Shown here: one piece after another, positions 18,684-27,760 of the stretch
Layout: each line of letters starts with the position of its first letter
Numbering within the stretch: position 1 is the stretch's first letter
Source of the DNA: CALJFL01 sp036961205
GTDB taxonomy: Bacteria > Pseudomonadota > Gammaproteobacteria > Pseudomonadales > Halieaceae
DNA: 64,000 nucleotides
Reading direction: 5' to 3'
Assembly: GCA_036961205.1 (NCBI GenBank)
Contig: JBALVI010000011.1
Coordinates: forward strand, 18,521 to 82,520
Made by a program: the position numbers and the translations under genes
The notes under the pieces: model-generated
What the model saw: only the letters and a program-made list of their open reading frames with translations
Database searches by the model: none
What the model was told of the DNA's origin: nothing

Positions 18684-19708
18684 TCCAGGCCCAGGGATTG
18701 TCTGTGGTCTCTCGGTGATTTCCCCGTCCAGCGTTTGAAGGCGCGGGTGAAGTTACTGACATCCGAGAAGCCCAATAAGTACGCGGCCTCTGTTATTGAG
18801 ATGGCGCTCTGTTCCATGTAGCCCAGCGCCAGCGAATGCCGGGTGCTGTCTAGTATTTCCTGAAAGCTGGTATCCTTGGCAGCGAGTTTCATTTGCAGGC
18901 TCCGGGAACTCATGCATAATTTGTCTGCTACCCGTTGCTTGGTGATTGCACTGGAAGACAATTCCTCCACGATCATGGTGCGTACTCGATTGATAATATC
19001 CTGCTTATCCATGCGTTCCAGATACTGCATGGAGGTCTGGTCGTGCATCTGGGCCAACTCTTTGCTGGCGCCCGGTAGCGGTTTGTCGACGAGATCAGGG
19101 TCGATGACGAAAACCACGTTGGTGCTATCGAATAGAATCTCACATTGAAAGTAATCCTGATAGGCCTGAATATGGCTGGGCGGCTCGGGGCGCATCAGTT
19201 CAACTCGCAACGGGTCGAAATCCGGGTTGTAGATAAAGCGGATAAACCGGATTAGCAGCGCGCTAAAGGCGTCGTGGGTTTCCCAACAAATATCCGGTGC
19301 ACCTACCGCGGTAGTTATCCTGAATTCACCCGGCCTTTCCTCAATATGAATATTGGCGCTCTGCGAGACGATCTTGTAGTAGTTAACAAGGCGCTGGGCG
19401 TAATCCCGCAGCGAGGTACTAGCCATTAATGCGTAACCCAGGGCATGCAGGTTTCCCGGGTGCATACTCTGGCCCACTTGTAGACCAAAGGTTGGGTCAC
19501 CCGTAGCCTCCACGGCGGCTTTGAACAGGCGGCTGATTTCAATATTTGTCAGCCGTAGCATGGGATCAGTTGTCGTTTGCAGGGATACGTTGCAACGGTC
19601 AAAAATGCCCTGTGGATCGACGCCGGATTGTTCCAGCGCTGTGGCGATGGCGAACGCATACGCAGCAATAGTAGAAGGGTTGGAAGGCGTGTTGTGATCA
19701 CTCACCAT
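18677..19708 (-). CDS. AraC-family regulator with arabinose-binding-like (PF12625-type) N-domain
   Basis: 343 residues from the ATG at 19708 (GAGGACAG upstream); an in-frame ATG at 19837 would run into the acyl-CoA synthetase and is less likely. The N-terminal domain has FGLQVGQSMHPGNLHALGYALMAS and SLRDYAQRLVNYYKIVS, characteristic of the OruR/ArgR-like AraC group. The C-terminal HTH ends ITEAAYLLGFSDVSNFTRAFKRWTGKSPRDHR. It lies downstream of the acyl-CoA synthetase and converges on the thiolase/SDR pair, so it probably controls this block. Members often respond to fatty-acid-like or amino acid ligands; the ligand here is unknown. Confidence 0.88.
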   Translation of the reverse strand: MVSDHNTPSNPSTIAAYAFAIATALEQSGVDPQGIFDRCNVSLQTTTDPMLRLTNIEISRLFKAAVEATGDPTFGLQVGQSMHPGNLHALGYALMASTSLRDYAQRLVNYYKIVSQSANIHIEERPGEFRITTAVGAPDICWETHDAFSALLIRFIRFIYNPDFDPLRVELMRPEPPSHIQAYQDYFQCEILFDSTNVVFVIDPDLVDKPLPGASKELAQMHDQTSMQYLERMDKQDIINRVRTMIVEELSSSAITKQRVADKLCMSSRSLQMKLAAKDTSFQEILDSTRHSLALGYMEQSAISITEAAYLLGFSDVSNFTRAFKRWTGKSPRDHRQSLGLDH

Positions 19709-19806
19709 TTTGGGGGATCTGTCCTCATTCTCATTATCGTTGTGACTGAATGAGTTTATGGCTTTGCCCGTGGAATGGGAACCCCTGTAGTTCCGTATGG
19801 GTTGCG

Positions 19807-21369
19807 TTAGTTTACCGCCCGTGCCTGCCCGGCCCAATAGCGCTTGCGGATATCGGCTTTGAGCACCTTGCCCACCGGGCTTCGAGGTAACTGATCGACA
19901 AAGTCGATGCTTTTGGGGGTCTTGACGCTGCCCAGCTCGGATTTGACCAGCGCCAACAGTTCATCGTGAGCGCAGGCTTCATTGGGTTTGAGCTGGACCA
20001 CAGCCTTCACTGCCTCGCCCCATTTATCATCGGGTATGCCAATAACCGCGCACTCCTGTACCGCTGGGTGTTTGCTGATGACCTGCTCAATCTCATTGGG
20101 GAAGACGTTGAATCCACCGGTAATGATCATGTCTTTCTTGCGATCAACGATGGTGATATAGCCATCGTCGCTCATCACACCAATATCACCCGTGTGGTGC
20201 CAGCCGAATTCCCGGACTTCAGCGGTCGCCTCGGGGTTTTTATAATAGCCGGGGGAAACAAGATCGCCGCGTATGCAAATCTCACCCGCAGTACCGCTTG
20301 GCTGTTCCTCACCCTCGTCGCTGAGAATGATTACGGTATTAAAGACACAGGGCCGGCCTATTGAATGCAGGCGTTGCTCGTTGATCTCGCCATTCGCGTC
20401 CAGGTAATCCCAGGGTGCCTTGGCCGCGATTGAGGCGGGGGCTTCGGACTGCCCAAATGCCTCGGTCATGACCGGGCCGAAAATATCCAGAGCTTCCTTC
20501 AGTTTGTCCAGGGAGGTCGGTGCGGCGCCTACCAGGAAATGCTGCAAATTGCTGTAGTCGTGGTCGCGGATGTTCGGCAGCGCCAGCATCATGTAGAGCA
20601 CCGTCGGTGGCAGGAACAAATGCGTAACCTGGTAGGTCTCCATGGCATCGGCGATATCGGAGGGTCTGGTGCTGTTCATGATGGCGTTGGTACCGCCTCT
20701 GGCGAAGTGCAGACAGCCCGTTAGACCCGCAGTGTGGGTCATGGGTGCGACGATCAGGTGGCAAGTGTCATCGCGATAGTTAAAGTGAGAGTAGAAATTG
20801 TTGAAAAATGCTTCAATATTAGTATGGGTTAACACTACACCTTTCGACTTTCCGGTAGTGCCTCCCGTGGGGAAAATGGCGAATGTATCCCCTTGTTCTG
20901 TGTTTTGTGCTGCAAAGGTCTTTGCCGCCCCCCGGGACCAATCATCCAGCGATGTACCAACACCACAGTCACCGTCGATACAGACTATCTGGCGAATATC
21001 GGGGCACTGTTGCTGTAGCTTCTGAGCCTCGGCTGCGTAGCTGCTGTGAAACAGCAATAGCTCACCGTCAAAGCGGTCCAGCAGGTCGGCGTTAACCGAC
21101 ACCGTATTACGTGGGTTTATCGGCAACCAGACACAATTGGCGCGAAATAGCCCCAGCAGTGCCAGAAAGGCGATCGTGCAGTTGGGTGCCAATACGCCTA
21201 CATGTGCGCCATTGCTGAAGCCGTGGTGATGAATAGCGCCGGCGATGGCATGAGTGACCGGTTGCGCTTGCGCGTAGCGCATGCCCGGTTCCTCACTGCC
21301 TACGTCGACAAAGGCGATGTTGTCTGGATAAAAGCGGGCGCCGTTGTCGAAGTGTTCAATAATACGCAT
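19807..21369 (-). CDS. AMP-dependent acyl-CoA synthetase/ligase
   Basis: 520 residues. P-loop PTGGTTGKSKG (167-177), TEAFGQSEAPAS (A5 motif), EICIRGDLVSPGYY, FGWHHTGDIGVMSDDGYI, DRKKDMIITGGFNVFPNEIE and SPVGKVLKADIRK are intact. The PTGGTTG variant replaces the more usual YTSGTTG but keeps the phosphate-binding glycines. It activates a carboxylic acid with ATP to acyl-CoA. It is the third gene of a minus-strand run after acyl-CoA dehydrogenase and the saccharopine-dehydrogenase-like gene, only 14 bases after the latter. Probable entry step of a degradative pathway. Confidence 0.9.
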   Translation of the reverse strand: MRIIEHFDNGARFYPDNIAFVDVGSEEPGMRYAQAQPVTHAIAGAIHHHGFSNGAHVGVLAPNCTIAFLALLGLFRANCVWLPINPRNTVSVNADLLDRFDGELLLFHSSYAAEAQKLQQQCPDIRQIVCIDGDCGVGTSLDDWSRGAAKTFAAQNTEQGDTFAIFPTGGTTGKSKGVVLTHTNIEAFFNNFYSHFNYRDDTCHLIVAPMTHTAGLTGCLHFARGGTNAIMNSTRPSDIADAMETYQVTHLFLPPTVLYMMLALPNIRDHDYSNLQHFLVGAAPTSLDKLKEALDIFGPVMTEAFGQSEAPASIAAKAPWDYLDANGEINEQRLHSIGRPCVFNTVIILSDEGEEQPSGTAGEICIRGDLVSPGYYKNPEATAEVREFGWHHTGDIGVMSDDGYITIVDRKKDMIITGGFNVFPNEIEQVISKHPAVQECAVIGIPDDKWGEAVKAVVQLKPNEACAHDELLALVKSELGSVKTPKSIDFVDQLPRSPVGKVLKADIRKRYWAGQARAVN

Positions 21370-21383
21370 TGTCTTATTCGTCC

Positions 21384-22496
21384 TTACAGGGTTTCAAGCT
21401 CGCAGAGCCCAAAATTCTGAAACTGGCCCAGCAGTTCACGGTAGCCCACGGCCTGGCAGGCAGAGCTGAAACCCGCAGACTGCTGGTGGCCGTTGATCAG
21501 GTAATTGGCCGTCGCAGCCTGGGCAACACCGGTCATGAGGTAAGGCATAAAACTGCGGATGATTGTGGTGCTGCTGGTATTGCCGCCGCGGCCGTGGACT
21601 ACATCCGTATTTCGATGCATCAGCGGATTCTCCCTAGGCGGCATGCCTGGCTGAATACTCTCGCCTATCGCTTTTAGCTTCTCCTGTTGCTCGGCTTCCG
21701 GCAGTTGCTTCAAATCACTCTCATACATTTCATGCAGTGCAACAACCTGCTCCATCAGTGTCCGGTTGGTGAACGCCGTCAACTGGCGGCAGTTATTGAT
21801 GCGTGCGTCGTGCTCGAAGTACAGCGGTAGCGAGCCGCCGCCCCAGGGGTGTGACAGCTGGCTCATCATCAGGCCGGGCACGCTCACCTCATAGCCCTTG
21901 GCGGCAGGCCATGGAGTGCGCTGGTTGTTTTCCAGATAGAAGGCCTGGTCCGAGGTCTGGAACATGGCGAATATGGTCTGGGTGGAGCCGTAGGTGGGTG
22001 TGCCAGTCGCACTGCAGATGGCTTCAAGGGTGTCCACTCCCGGTGTTTCCAGCGCAATATGGGCAGCGATCTCCAGAGGCGTATACATATAGGAAGTGCA
22101 AGGTGCGAGTACCTTTCCTGCGGCTTCAAACTGGTCACCAAATTGTTTGGACACTTCGTCCATAAAAGGTATTTCGCCGGTGGTGTCCAGGTAATGAACA
22201 TCGGCTTTGGCGCAGGCCTCTACTACGAGCTTGCCAAAATAGTGGAAAGGGCCAACGGTATTGCACACTACCTGGCTACCGGAAAATAATTCGGTGAGGG
22301 ATTCCAGGTCGTGATTGACTTCAACGACCTCATAAACTGCTGTTTCGATTCCCGGCACCAGGGCCATGGCCTCTTCAAGCCTTGCCTTGTTGCGACCGGC
22401 GGCAATAAATGGGATTTGATAGTTGCGCAGGGCCTCTGCCACCAGGCGCCCTGTGTATCCACTTGCGCCATAAACTACTACTGGTTTCTTTGACAT
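21384..22496 (-). CDS. Saccharopine-dehydrogenase-like NAD(P)-binding protein (trans-acting enoyl reductase-like)
   Basis: 370 residues. The N-terminal Rossmann fold starts VVVYGASGYTGRLVAEAL, with AGRNKARLEEAM next and VVCNTVGPFHYFGKLVVEAC, a pattern shared by saccharopine dehydrogenase NADP-domain proteins and mycobacterial trans-acting enoyl reductases. HYLDTTGEIPFMD and APCTSYMYTPLEI follow. The C-terminal half (PGMPPRENPLMHRNTDVV and the GVAQAATANYLINGH stretch) resembles DUF5938-type tails. It likely reduces a double bond or imine on a lipid-like substrate; function is inferred only from fold and position between acyl-CoA enzymes. Confidence 0.75.
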   Translation of the reverse strand: MSKKPVVVYGASGYTGRLVAEALRNYQIPFIAAGRNKARLEEAMALVPGIETAVYEVVEVNHDLESLTELFSGSQVVCNTVGPFHYFGKLVVEACAKADVHYLDTTGEIPFMDEVSKQFGDQFEAAGKVLAPCTSYMYTPLEIAAHIALETPGVDTLEAICSATGTPTYGSTQTIFAMFQTSDQAFYLENNQRTPWPAAKGYEVSVPGLMMSQLSHPWGGGSLPLYFEHDARINNCRQLTAFTNRTLMEQVVALHEMYESDLKQLPEAEQQEKLKAIGESIQPGMPPRENPLMHRNTDVVHGRGGNTSSTTIIRSFMPYLMTGVAQAATANYLINGHQQSAGFSSACQAVGYRELLGQFQNFGLCELETL

Positions 22497-22571
22497 AATA
22501 TTTATCCGTTTTCTTCGGTTGCTAATATTTGATTTGCCTGTCCCGGCTGGGTAGGGATCCGTTATCTCATG

Positions 22572-23852
22572 TTACAGCTCATTGTTTTCCATAAAATGTC
22601 TGCTCAACCAGCGCATTCCCTTCAATTTGAGAATGTTGTTCTCGCCATCCTCGATCATCGAAGCGCGAGCGTCGCGCATGATCTTCTCCATAGGGTATTC
22701 TTTGGTTAGACCATTTCCGCCAAACAGCTGTAGTGCTTCGCTGGCGACATCGAAGGCGGTATCGGTGACAAAGGTCTTGCTGGTAACCGAGGCCATGAGG
22801 TGCGGCCCGTTGTTACTGTAGTTGTAATCGAAAACTCTATGGGTAAGCGCCCTGGCGGCTTCAACTTTTTGCCACAGGTTGAACGTTCGCAGCTGAACGC
22901 TCTGGTGCTCGATAATGGGTACGCCGCCCTGTTTGCGTTCGTGCACATAGGCCAGCGCGTGATCGAATGCGGCGCGTGCCACGCCGGTAAAGGTGGCCGC
23001 CATTTCCATGTTAGCGAAAGTGAGCGTGCCGACAAAACTGTTTAGAGCCGCGTCTCCCGTTGCCAGGCAATATTTCTTCGGCACACGGACCTCATCAAAA
23101 AAGATTTCTCCCTGGGGCAGGGGACGCTGCCCAAGTTTGTCCAGAGGCTTGCCGCGAGACACGCCGGGGAGGTCAAGGGGGATAAAAATGGCGACGTGAT
23201 TAAGACCACGGCCATTCTCGTGGTAAATCCCCTCGCCATTATCGCAGGGCAGGTATGCCAAGGCTGTTTGCGCTAGAGGAGCGAAGGACACCCAGGCGGA
23301 TGACTGGCCTGTGATGACCACGTCGTCGCCATCGATCTTGCAACTCAGGTTCCCCTTGGATTGGGTGGCACCGGGATGGACTTCAGAACCCTCCATATCG
23401 ACCAGGTCGCTGCCCCGGTCAGGCTGGGTGGCGAGCCAGCAGCCGGGAGCGCTGCCAAATTTCTCAATAAGTTCGGCATCGCCGGAGGTATGGGCGGCGA
23501 AGGCCGGAATGCTGGATGCCAGTGTGGCGATAGCCAGCCCGGAATCGCCCCAGCCAAGCTCCTCGAAAATGATGGGGAATATGCGCGATTTCTGCTGATT
23601 ATCCATTTCAGCAAGAGCGCCGAGATCCAGAATGCCTGACTCATGAACTTTGGTCATGTACTCGTGCAGGGGAGAATCGTCGGCTATAACCTCAGCCGGC
23701 GTCATTCTATCCAGCTGTTCACCGATGGGACGCATTACCTCCTCCGCAAATCGGTGGGCGACCTCCTGTATTGCCTGTTCTTCTTCGGTCAGGTCAGCTT
23801 CAAGGCCGCGAATGCCGAGTATGGGGGTCTCGAGTTTTTCGAAGGTGAACAT
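22572..23852 (-). CDS. Acyl-CoA dehydrogenase
   Basis: 426 residues. The N-terminal helical domain (LTEEEQAIQEVAHRFAEEVM) is followed by LGWGDSGLAIA and the middle beta-domain with GDDVVITGQSSAWVSFAPLAQ. The C-terminal helical domain contains ATFTGVARAAFDHALAYVHE, EHQSVQLRTFNLW and LQLFGGNGLTKEYPMEKIMRDA, the FAD/substrate signature. The substrate loop SEVHPGATQSKG is longer than in short-chain enzymes. It introduces the alpha-beta double bond into an acyl-CoA. It is the first gene of a minus-strand run leading into the reductase and acyl-CoA synthetase. Confidence 0.9.
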   Translation of the reverse strand: MFTFEKLETPILGIRGLEADLTEEEQAIQEVAHRFAEEVMRPIGEQLDRMTPAEVIADDSPLHEYMTKVHESGILDLGALAEMDNQQKSRIFPIIFEELGWGDSGLAIATLASSIPAFAAHTSGDAELIEKFGSAPGCWLATQPDRGSDLVDMEGSEVHPGATQSKGNLSCKIDGDDVVITGQSSAWVSFAPLAQTALAYLPCDNGEGIYHENGRGLNHVAIFIPLDLPGVSRGKPLDKLGQRPLPQGEIFFDEVRVPKKYCLATGDAALNSFVGTLTFANMEMAATFTGVARAAFDHALAYVHERKQGGVPIIEHQSVQLRTFNLWQKVEAARALTHRVFDYNYSNNGPHLMASVTSKTFVTDTAFDVASEALQLFGGNGLTKEYPMEKIMRDARASMIEDGENNILKLKGMRWLSRHFMENNEL

Positions 23853-24128
23853 GAGGGAGCTCCGTTATCTGTTACTGGCTATAGGATGAGCGAATCTTCT
23901 TGCCGATTCCAATGGAGCAAGCATAGCAGTCGCGAGGAATCTGTAATTGTCACAGGGAGAATATAGCTTGTCTTTCTAAACCGGATGCATGCCCGCAGTT
24001 TTTTTCTGGCAAGGTAAATATAGGGCAGCCTGGGACAAGTGTCTTGCTCCCCGGGCCAAGTGCTCGCTCTTACCAGAGAGTATTTTGGAGGCACTAATCG
24101 CGGGACATTAAACGGAGTGTGAGAAGCT

Positions 24129-24899
24129 ATGGGCAAGTTTGACGGTAAGGTGGTGGTTGTTACAGGTGGCGCAGGTGGTATTGGCCGCGCATCGGCGATT
24201 CAGTTTGCTGAGCAGGGAGCGAAAGTCCTTGTTGCCGACATTAATTTGGCAGGTGCCGAAGAAACCGCACTACTCATAGGCGACAGCGCCCTGGCAGTTT
24301 CGGTTAATACGGGCGACCCCGCCTCCTGTGAGGCCATGATTGCCACTGCCATCGAAGCTTATGGGCGGGTGGACGTGATATTCAATAACGCCGGCGTCGG
24401 CGGCGATCGCCACAATACGGCCAATATGCCGTTGGCAGAATGGCAAAGAGTCATCGACATCAATCTCAGCGGAGTTTTCTATTGCTCCAAATACGCTATC
24501 CCCGAGATGCAGAAGGTCGGAGCTGGTGTAATCATTAACACCGCATCTATCGATGGACATATGGGCATGGCAACACTATCACCGTATACCGCTTCCAAAC
24601 ACGGAGTACTCGGTTTGACCAAGGCCACGGCTCTGGAGTACGGGCGGGAAAATATTCGCTCGGTCGCTATCTGCCCCGGTTATGTCGACACTGAGATGAC
24701 CCGGGAGGGGTTCAGTGAAGAGGAAGCGGCAGTGTTGAGCGCGAGTATCCCCAATGTTGGGGGGCAGCCCGCCCAACCCGAGCATATTGCTAATCTGGTC
24801 ATTTGGTTGGCATCGGACGAGGCCTGCTATGTGAATGGTTCCAGCCATGTGGTTGATGCCGGGTTGATTGCAGGTTTCTCACTTCCTGAACCGGCATAG
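24129..24899 (+). CDS. Short-chain dehydrogenase/reductase (SDR)
   Basis: 256 residues. TGGAGGIGRA (12-21), NNAGVGG (86-92) and catalytic S140, Y153, K157 in the YTASKHG context. The ending WLASDEACYVNGSSHVVDAG is standard for classical SDRs. It stands alone on the plus strand after the divergent acyl-CoA dehydrogenase, and its stop lies 2 bases from the stop of the converging desaturase. Substrate unknown; involvement in the surrounding lipid metabolism is inference. Confidence 0.9.
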   Translation: MGKFDGKVVVVTGGAGGIGRASAIQFAEQGAKVLVADINLAGAEETALLIGDSALAVSVNTGDPASCEAMIATAIEAYGRVDVIFNNAGVGGDRHNTANMPLAEWQRVIDINLSGVFYCSKYAIPEMQKVGAGVIINTASIDGHMGMATLSPYTASKHGVLGLTKATALEYGRENIRSVAICPGYVDTEMTREGFSEEEAAVLSASIPNVGGQPAQPEHIANLVIWLASDEACYVNGSSHVVDAGLIAGFSLPEPA

Positions 24900-24901
24900 T
24901 G

Positions 24902-25738
24902 CTATAGGTCGCCTTCCATCCGTATTCCTTCCTCAAGCAATAGCGGTTTCAGTTCACGATACGCGGCAGGATGCTTGTTTAGGGGAATGGAGGGGAACAA
25001 GTGATGAACAAAATGATATTCCATACCCGAGGATAGGATGGTGCCCACGGGTGATTTCCAGATGCGGGTATCGCGGTAACGGCCCGTTTCCTTCATCGGG
25101 TGATGCGGTGCCCAAGACAGAATGATTTGTGAATAAATCGTGGCTATTTGCATCGGCAGCCACCACAGCATCAGGGCTTCCAGAGCGAAACCGGTCCAGC
25201 ACAAGAGCAGCAGGCATAACCACCACAGGCGGGTCATCAGAAACCCCTGCCAGATCAGCTGATCTTTCTGTGCATTGTCATTCAGTACTTCTGGTGTCAG
25301 TCCGCCCATACTATCGGGCTGCCGGGTGCGCCAAGACTGGAACGCAGCTCCCCATATGCTGTCGGCGCGCATACCGATGTCAGGGTCTTTCTGGTCATCG
25401 TTGGTATACGCATGGTGCTTGAGGTGAATGGCACGATGCAGCTCGTATGGAATCCGAATGGGGAACATCGAAGTATGACCAATGAACTCGTTGAGCCAGC
25501 GCCATTGGGTGTTGGGCCGGCCAATATTACCGTGCTCCGCTTCGTGACTGGGCAGGTAGCAGTAGGACTGTGCAAGCAGTGACAACGCAAATCCAGCCCA
25601 GAGTGGCAGATAGCCCAGGTGAACCAACGGGAACAAGGCTAGCCATAGCGCAAAGCCACCCAGGCCCCAGATCACCATAAACCATGGGAAACCACCGATA
25701 TATTTTTGTGCGATAGCGCGCTCTTGCTCCATGCTCAT
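24902..25738 (-). CDS. Membrane fatty acid desaturase
   Basis: 278 residues from the ATG at 25738. The three histidine boxes of membrane di-iron desaturases are present: HEAEH (65-69), HLKHH (105-109) and HFVHH (242-246). Four hydrophobic stretches lie around them. An in-frame ATG at 25870 would add 44 residues that are an out-of-frame reading of the small upstream ORF, so I reject it. The start codon overlaps the stop of that 54-codon ORF (ATGA), indicating coupled translation. It introduces a double bond into an acyl chain or hydroxylates a lipid; regioselectivity is unknown. Confidence 0.88.
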   Translation of the reverse strand: MSMEQERAIAQKYIGGFPWFMVIWGLGGFALWLALFPLVHLGYLPLWAGFALSLLAQSYCYLPSHEAEHGNIGRPNTQWRWLNEFIGHTSMFPIRIPYELHRAIHLKHHAYTNDDQKDPDIGMRADSIWGAAFQSWRTRQPDSMGGLTPEVLNDNAQKDQLIWQGFLMTRLWWLCLLLLCWTGFALEALMLWWLPMQIATIYSQIILSWAPHHPMKETGRYRDTRIWKSPVGTILSSGMEYHFVHHLFPSIPLNKHPAAYRELKPLLLEEGIRMEGDL

Positions 25739-25899
25739 AGCCAGCGCCCCCGTTGCATCGCGATAAAGCCCCAGACCAGGCCAATTGTCATGGTAATCGG
25801 TAGGCTGATATCCAGTACGGCAGACCACATGGGTGCAAATATCAGGCCACCAAAAAACACCGGGCCCCACTGAACAAGGTTATCAATTATTATTTTCAT
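25735..25899 (-). CDS. Small hydrophobic protein coupled to fatty acid desaturase
   Basis: A 54-codon frame from the ATG at 25899, too short for many gene callers. It begins MKIIIDNLVQWGPVFFGGLI, contains two hydrophobic stretches (about residues 8-28 and 30-47) and ends MQRGRWL. The TGA overlaps the desaturase ATG by 4 bases, the same coupling used elsewhere in this window. The hydrophobic pattern with polar ends suits a small inner-membrane partner or an N-terminal membrane segment that is fused in other desaturases. I do not recognise a family. Confidence 0.6.
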   Translation of the reverse strand: MKIIIDNLVQWGPVFFGGLIFAPMWSAVLDISLPITMTIGLVWGFIAMQRGRWL

Positions 25900-26085
25900 G
25901 GCCGATTCAACACTAATCCATTTCTATTCTAGTGAAAGTATCCCATATTTAGGAATGCCTTTTGGAAAGTATTCGCGGAAAAATGTTTTCATTGACTGGT
26001 CAGCGACAGTCGCACGATAGTAGACATATAGATCTCCTCTACTGTGGCGGACTTAAATTGTGGTGAAAGTTAAGGGTATAGCGTC

Positions 26086-26664
26086 TTGAAAAAATCAGGC
26101 AGACAGGAAAGGTCAAAGCAGACAATCAAAACTATTCTAAGCGCTGCGAATCAAGTTTTAGTCGATCAGGGTTTTGAGAAAGCGACAACTAATAGAATCG
26201 CCGATCATGCAGGGTATAGCGTTGGAACTGTCTATCAGTACTTCGATGACAAGGAAGATATCTACGGAGAAATCCTCGATCAGGTGCTCCTGAAGCTGAC
26301 GGAGTCAGCGGCTAACTGCATGATCCAGCCTTCATTAAGAGAGACTCTGAAACACTTGCTACTGCAAATCTTGACTTCTCTTGAGCAGGACCCAGCACTA
26401 ATTCAGGCGCTGGGGACGTTATTGGGCGGGCTCTTTCGCAAGAAGCGAAAGGCCGCCTACGATACGCTTGTGCTTTCGGTCGTGCGGATTCTCGAAGCAC
26501 ACCGCGATGAAGTCGTTGTCGAAGATCTGGTAATTGCCGCTGGCGTCATTGTGGGAGCGTCGGCGGGTTTGGCCACCAGTGAAAGTGCGACCGTACTTGA
26601 ATCACCCGATCTGATCGAACAAATTATACGCCTGCAATTCGCCTACCTTACGTTGCCTGCGTAA
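26086..26664 (+). CDS. TetR-family transcriptional regulator
   Basis: 192 residues, probably from the TTG at 26086. The N-terminal DNA-binding domain is classical: RSKQTIKTILSAANQVLVDQG, then FEKATTNRIADHAGYSVGTVYQYFDDKEDIYGEIL. The C-terminal ligand domain is all-helical with little conservation. It is divergent from the desaturase pair (start 25899) with 186 bases between them, and upstream of the metal-dependent hydrolase. The divergent placement suggests control of the desaturase (inference). Confidence 0.88.
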   Translation: MKKSGRQERSKQTIKTILSAANQVLVDQGFEKATTNRIADHAGYSVGTVYQYFDDKEDIYGEILDQVLLKLTESAANCMIQPSLRETLKHLLLQILTSLEQDPALIQALGTLLGGLFRKKRKAAYDTLVLSVVRILEAHRDEVVVEDLVIAAGVIVGASAGLATSESATVLESPDLIEQIIRLQFAYLTLPA

Positions 26665-26866
26665 CAGTTTCTGTTGCCAAAAGCTGAAATGTGTAGTCAG
26701 GAAAGCTAGCTCGATTTCACAGTTTAGGTAATATTTTCCCATGTATTCAATGCCTTACACGTCTTCGGTGTTCGCGCAGGCAATGCGAGTAGAAAAATGA
26801 TGAGGGATTACTTATATTTATATAACAATATTTCCACGCGCCAATATGGCGAGAGAGATCACGATT

Positions 26867-27760
26867 ATGAGCACGAGACAATCTGTAGACACCGGAACCC
26901 AAGGTGAAACTCTGTCACAAACGCCCTTCGATTTAACGGTCAGGAAAGACCTGCAGTGGCAATTTTCTGATGTTGAGACAAAATTTGTCGACCATCCCAG
27001 TATGTTGGTAAGCATGCTCTGGGCCGGATTTTCGGCGGGGGCCACTCCTATCGAAAGCTTTTTTATCAAAACACTGCTGCCCACGCTGGAAACTATCGAC
27101 GGTGACCCCAAGCTGGAACAGGATGTTCGGGATATGATAGCTCAGGAGGCACAGCACTCTGCTAACCATCGCATTCTGAATGATCATTTAAAGACCAAAG
27201 GCTACGACATCGATGCGATGCAGGCATACTTTAAAGGCCAGGTGGCTAAAGCAATTGATGGGCTTAGCCCCAAGGATATGCTGGGCGTGGTGTCGGTGGG
27301 AGAACACGCGCTGTATTCTTTTGCGCACGTCTACCTGAAGTCCGACAAATTACGTAAAGACTTTCACCCGGAAGTGGATAGATTGTTTCTGTATCACTTT
27401 TTGGAGGAGGCCGAGCACGGCGCGGTTAGTCATGATCAATATCGCTATTTCTTCGGTGATAATTATTGGCATCGCCTGTACACCACGTGGAAAGCGCTGC
27501 CCATTATCGGCATGCTCTATGGTGGAATAAAGGTCACTGCCAACGGTATGGACTACAAGATTACCTTGCGCGATCACGCCCAATTGTTCTGGTATATGTG
27601 GATCAATCCCGGACCTATGCGTGGTTTGGCTGCCAAGTTACTGGAATACCTCATGCCCTGGTACAAGCTGACATTTACTCATGAAGATGTGGGGCAAATG
27701 AAGCGTTGGGAAGAAGAGCTCTATGCCAAGGTAAACAGGACTGAAGAACAGGCTGCATGA
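26867..27760 (+). CDS. Predicted metal-dependent hydrolase (PF10118 type)
   Basis: 297 residues from the ATG at 26867, chosen over the in-frame ATG at 26846 because GAGAGAG lies just before it. Carboxylate and histidine ligands of a di-iron-like helical bundle are visible: E63 in PIESFF, E94 and H97 in IAQEAQHSANH, then VGEHALYSFAH and EEAEHGAVSHDQYRYF. This pattern defines PF10118, a family annotated as metal-dependent hydrolase but little studied and structurally like ferritin-type oxygenases. The stop overlaps the next ATG by 4 bases. Possible lipid hydroxylation or cleavage is inference from neighbours. Confidence 0.8.
   Translation: MSTRQSVDTGTQGETLSQTPFDLTVRKDLQWQFSDVETKFVDHPSMLVSMLWAGFSAGATPIESFFIKTLLPTLETIDGDPKLEQDVRDMIAQEAQHSANHRILNDHLKTKGYDIDAMQAYFKGQVAKAIDGLSPKDMLGVVSVGEHALYSFAHVYLKSDKLRKDFHPEVDRLFLYHFLEEAEHGAVSHDQYRYFFGDNYWHRLYTTWKALPIIGMLYGGIKVTANGMDYKITLRDHAQLFWYMWINPGPMRGLAAKLLEYLMPWYKLTFTHEDVGQMKRWEEELYAKVNRTEEQAA

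Noticed and set aside
16671..24899. Reading the acyl-CoA block as a proven steroid-degradation cluster
   Set aside because: SCP-x-type thiolase and SDRs fit, but no ring-opening enzymes (KstD, KshA, Hsa) are present in the window.
25739..25870. N-terminal extension of the desaturase to the ATG at 25870
   Set aside because: This part is an out-of-frame reading of the small membrane ORF; the coupled ATG at 25738 is the better start.
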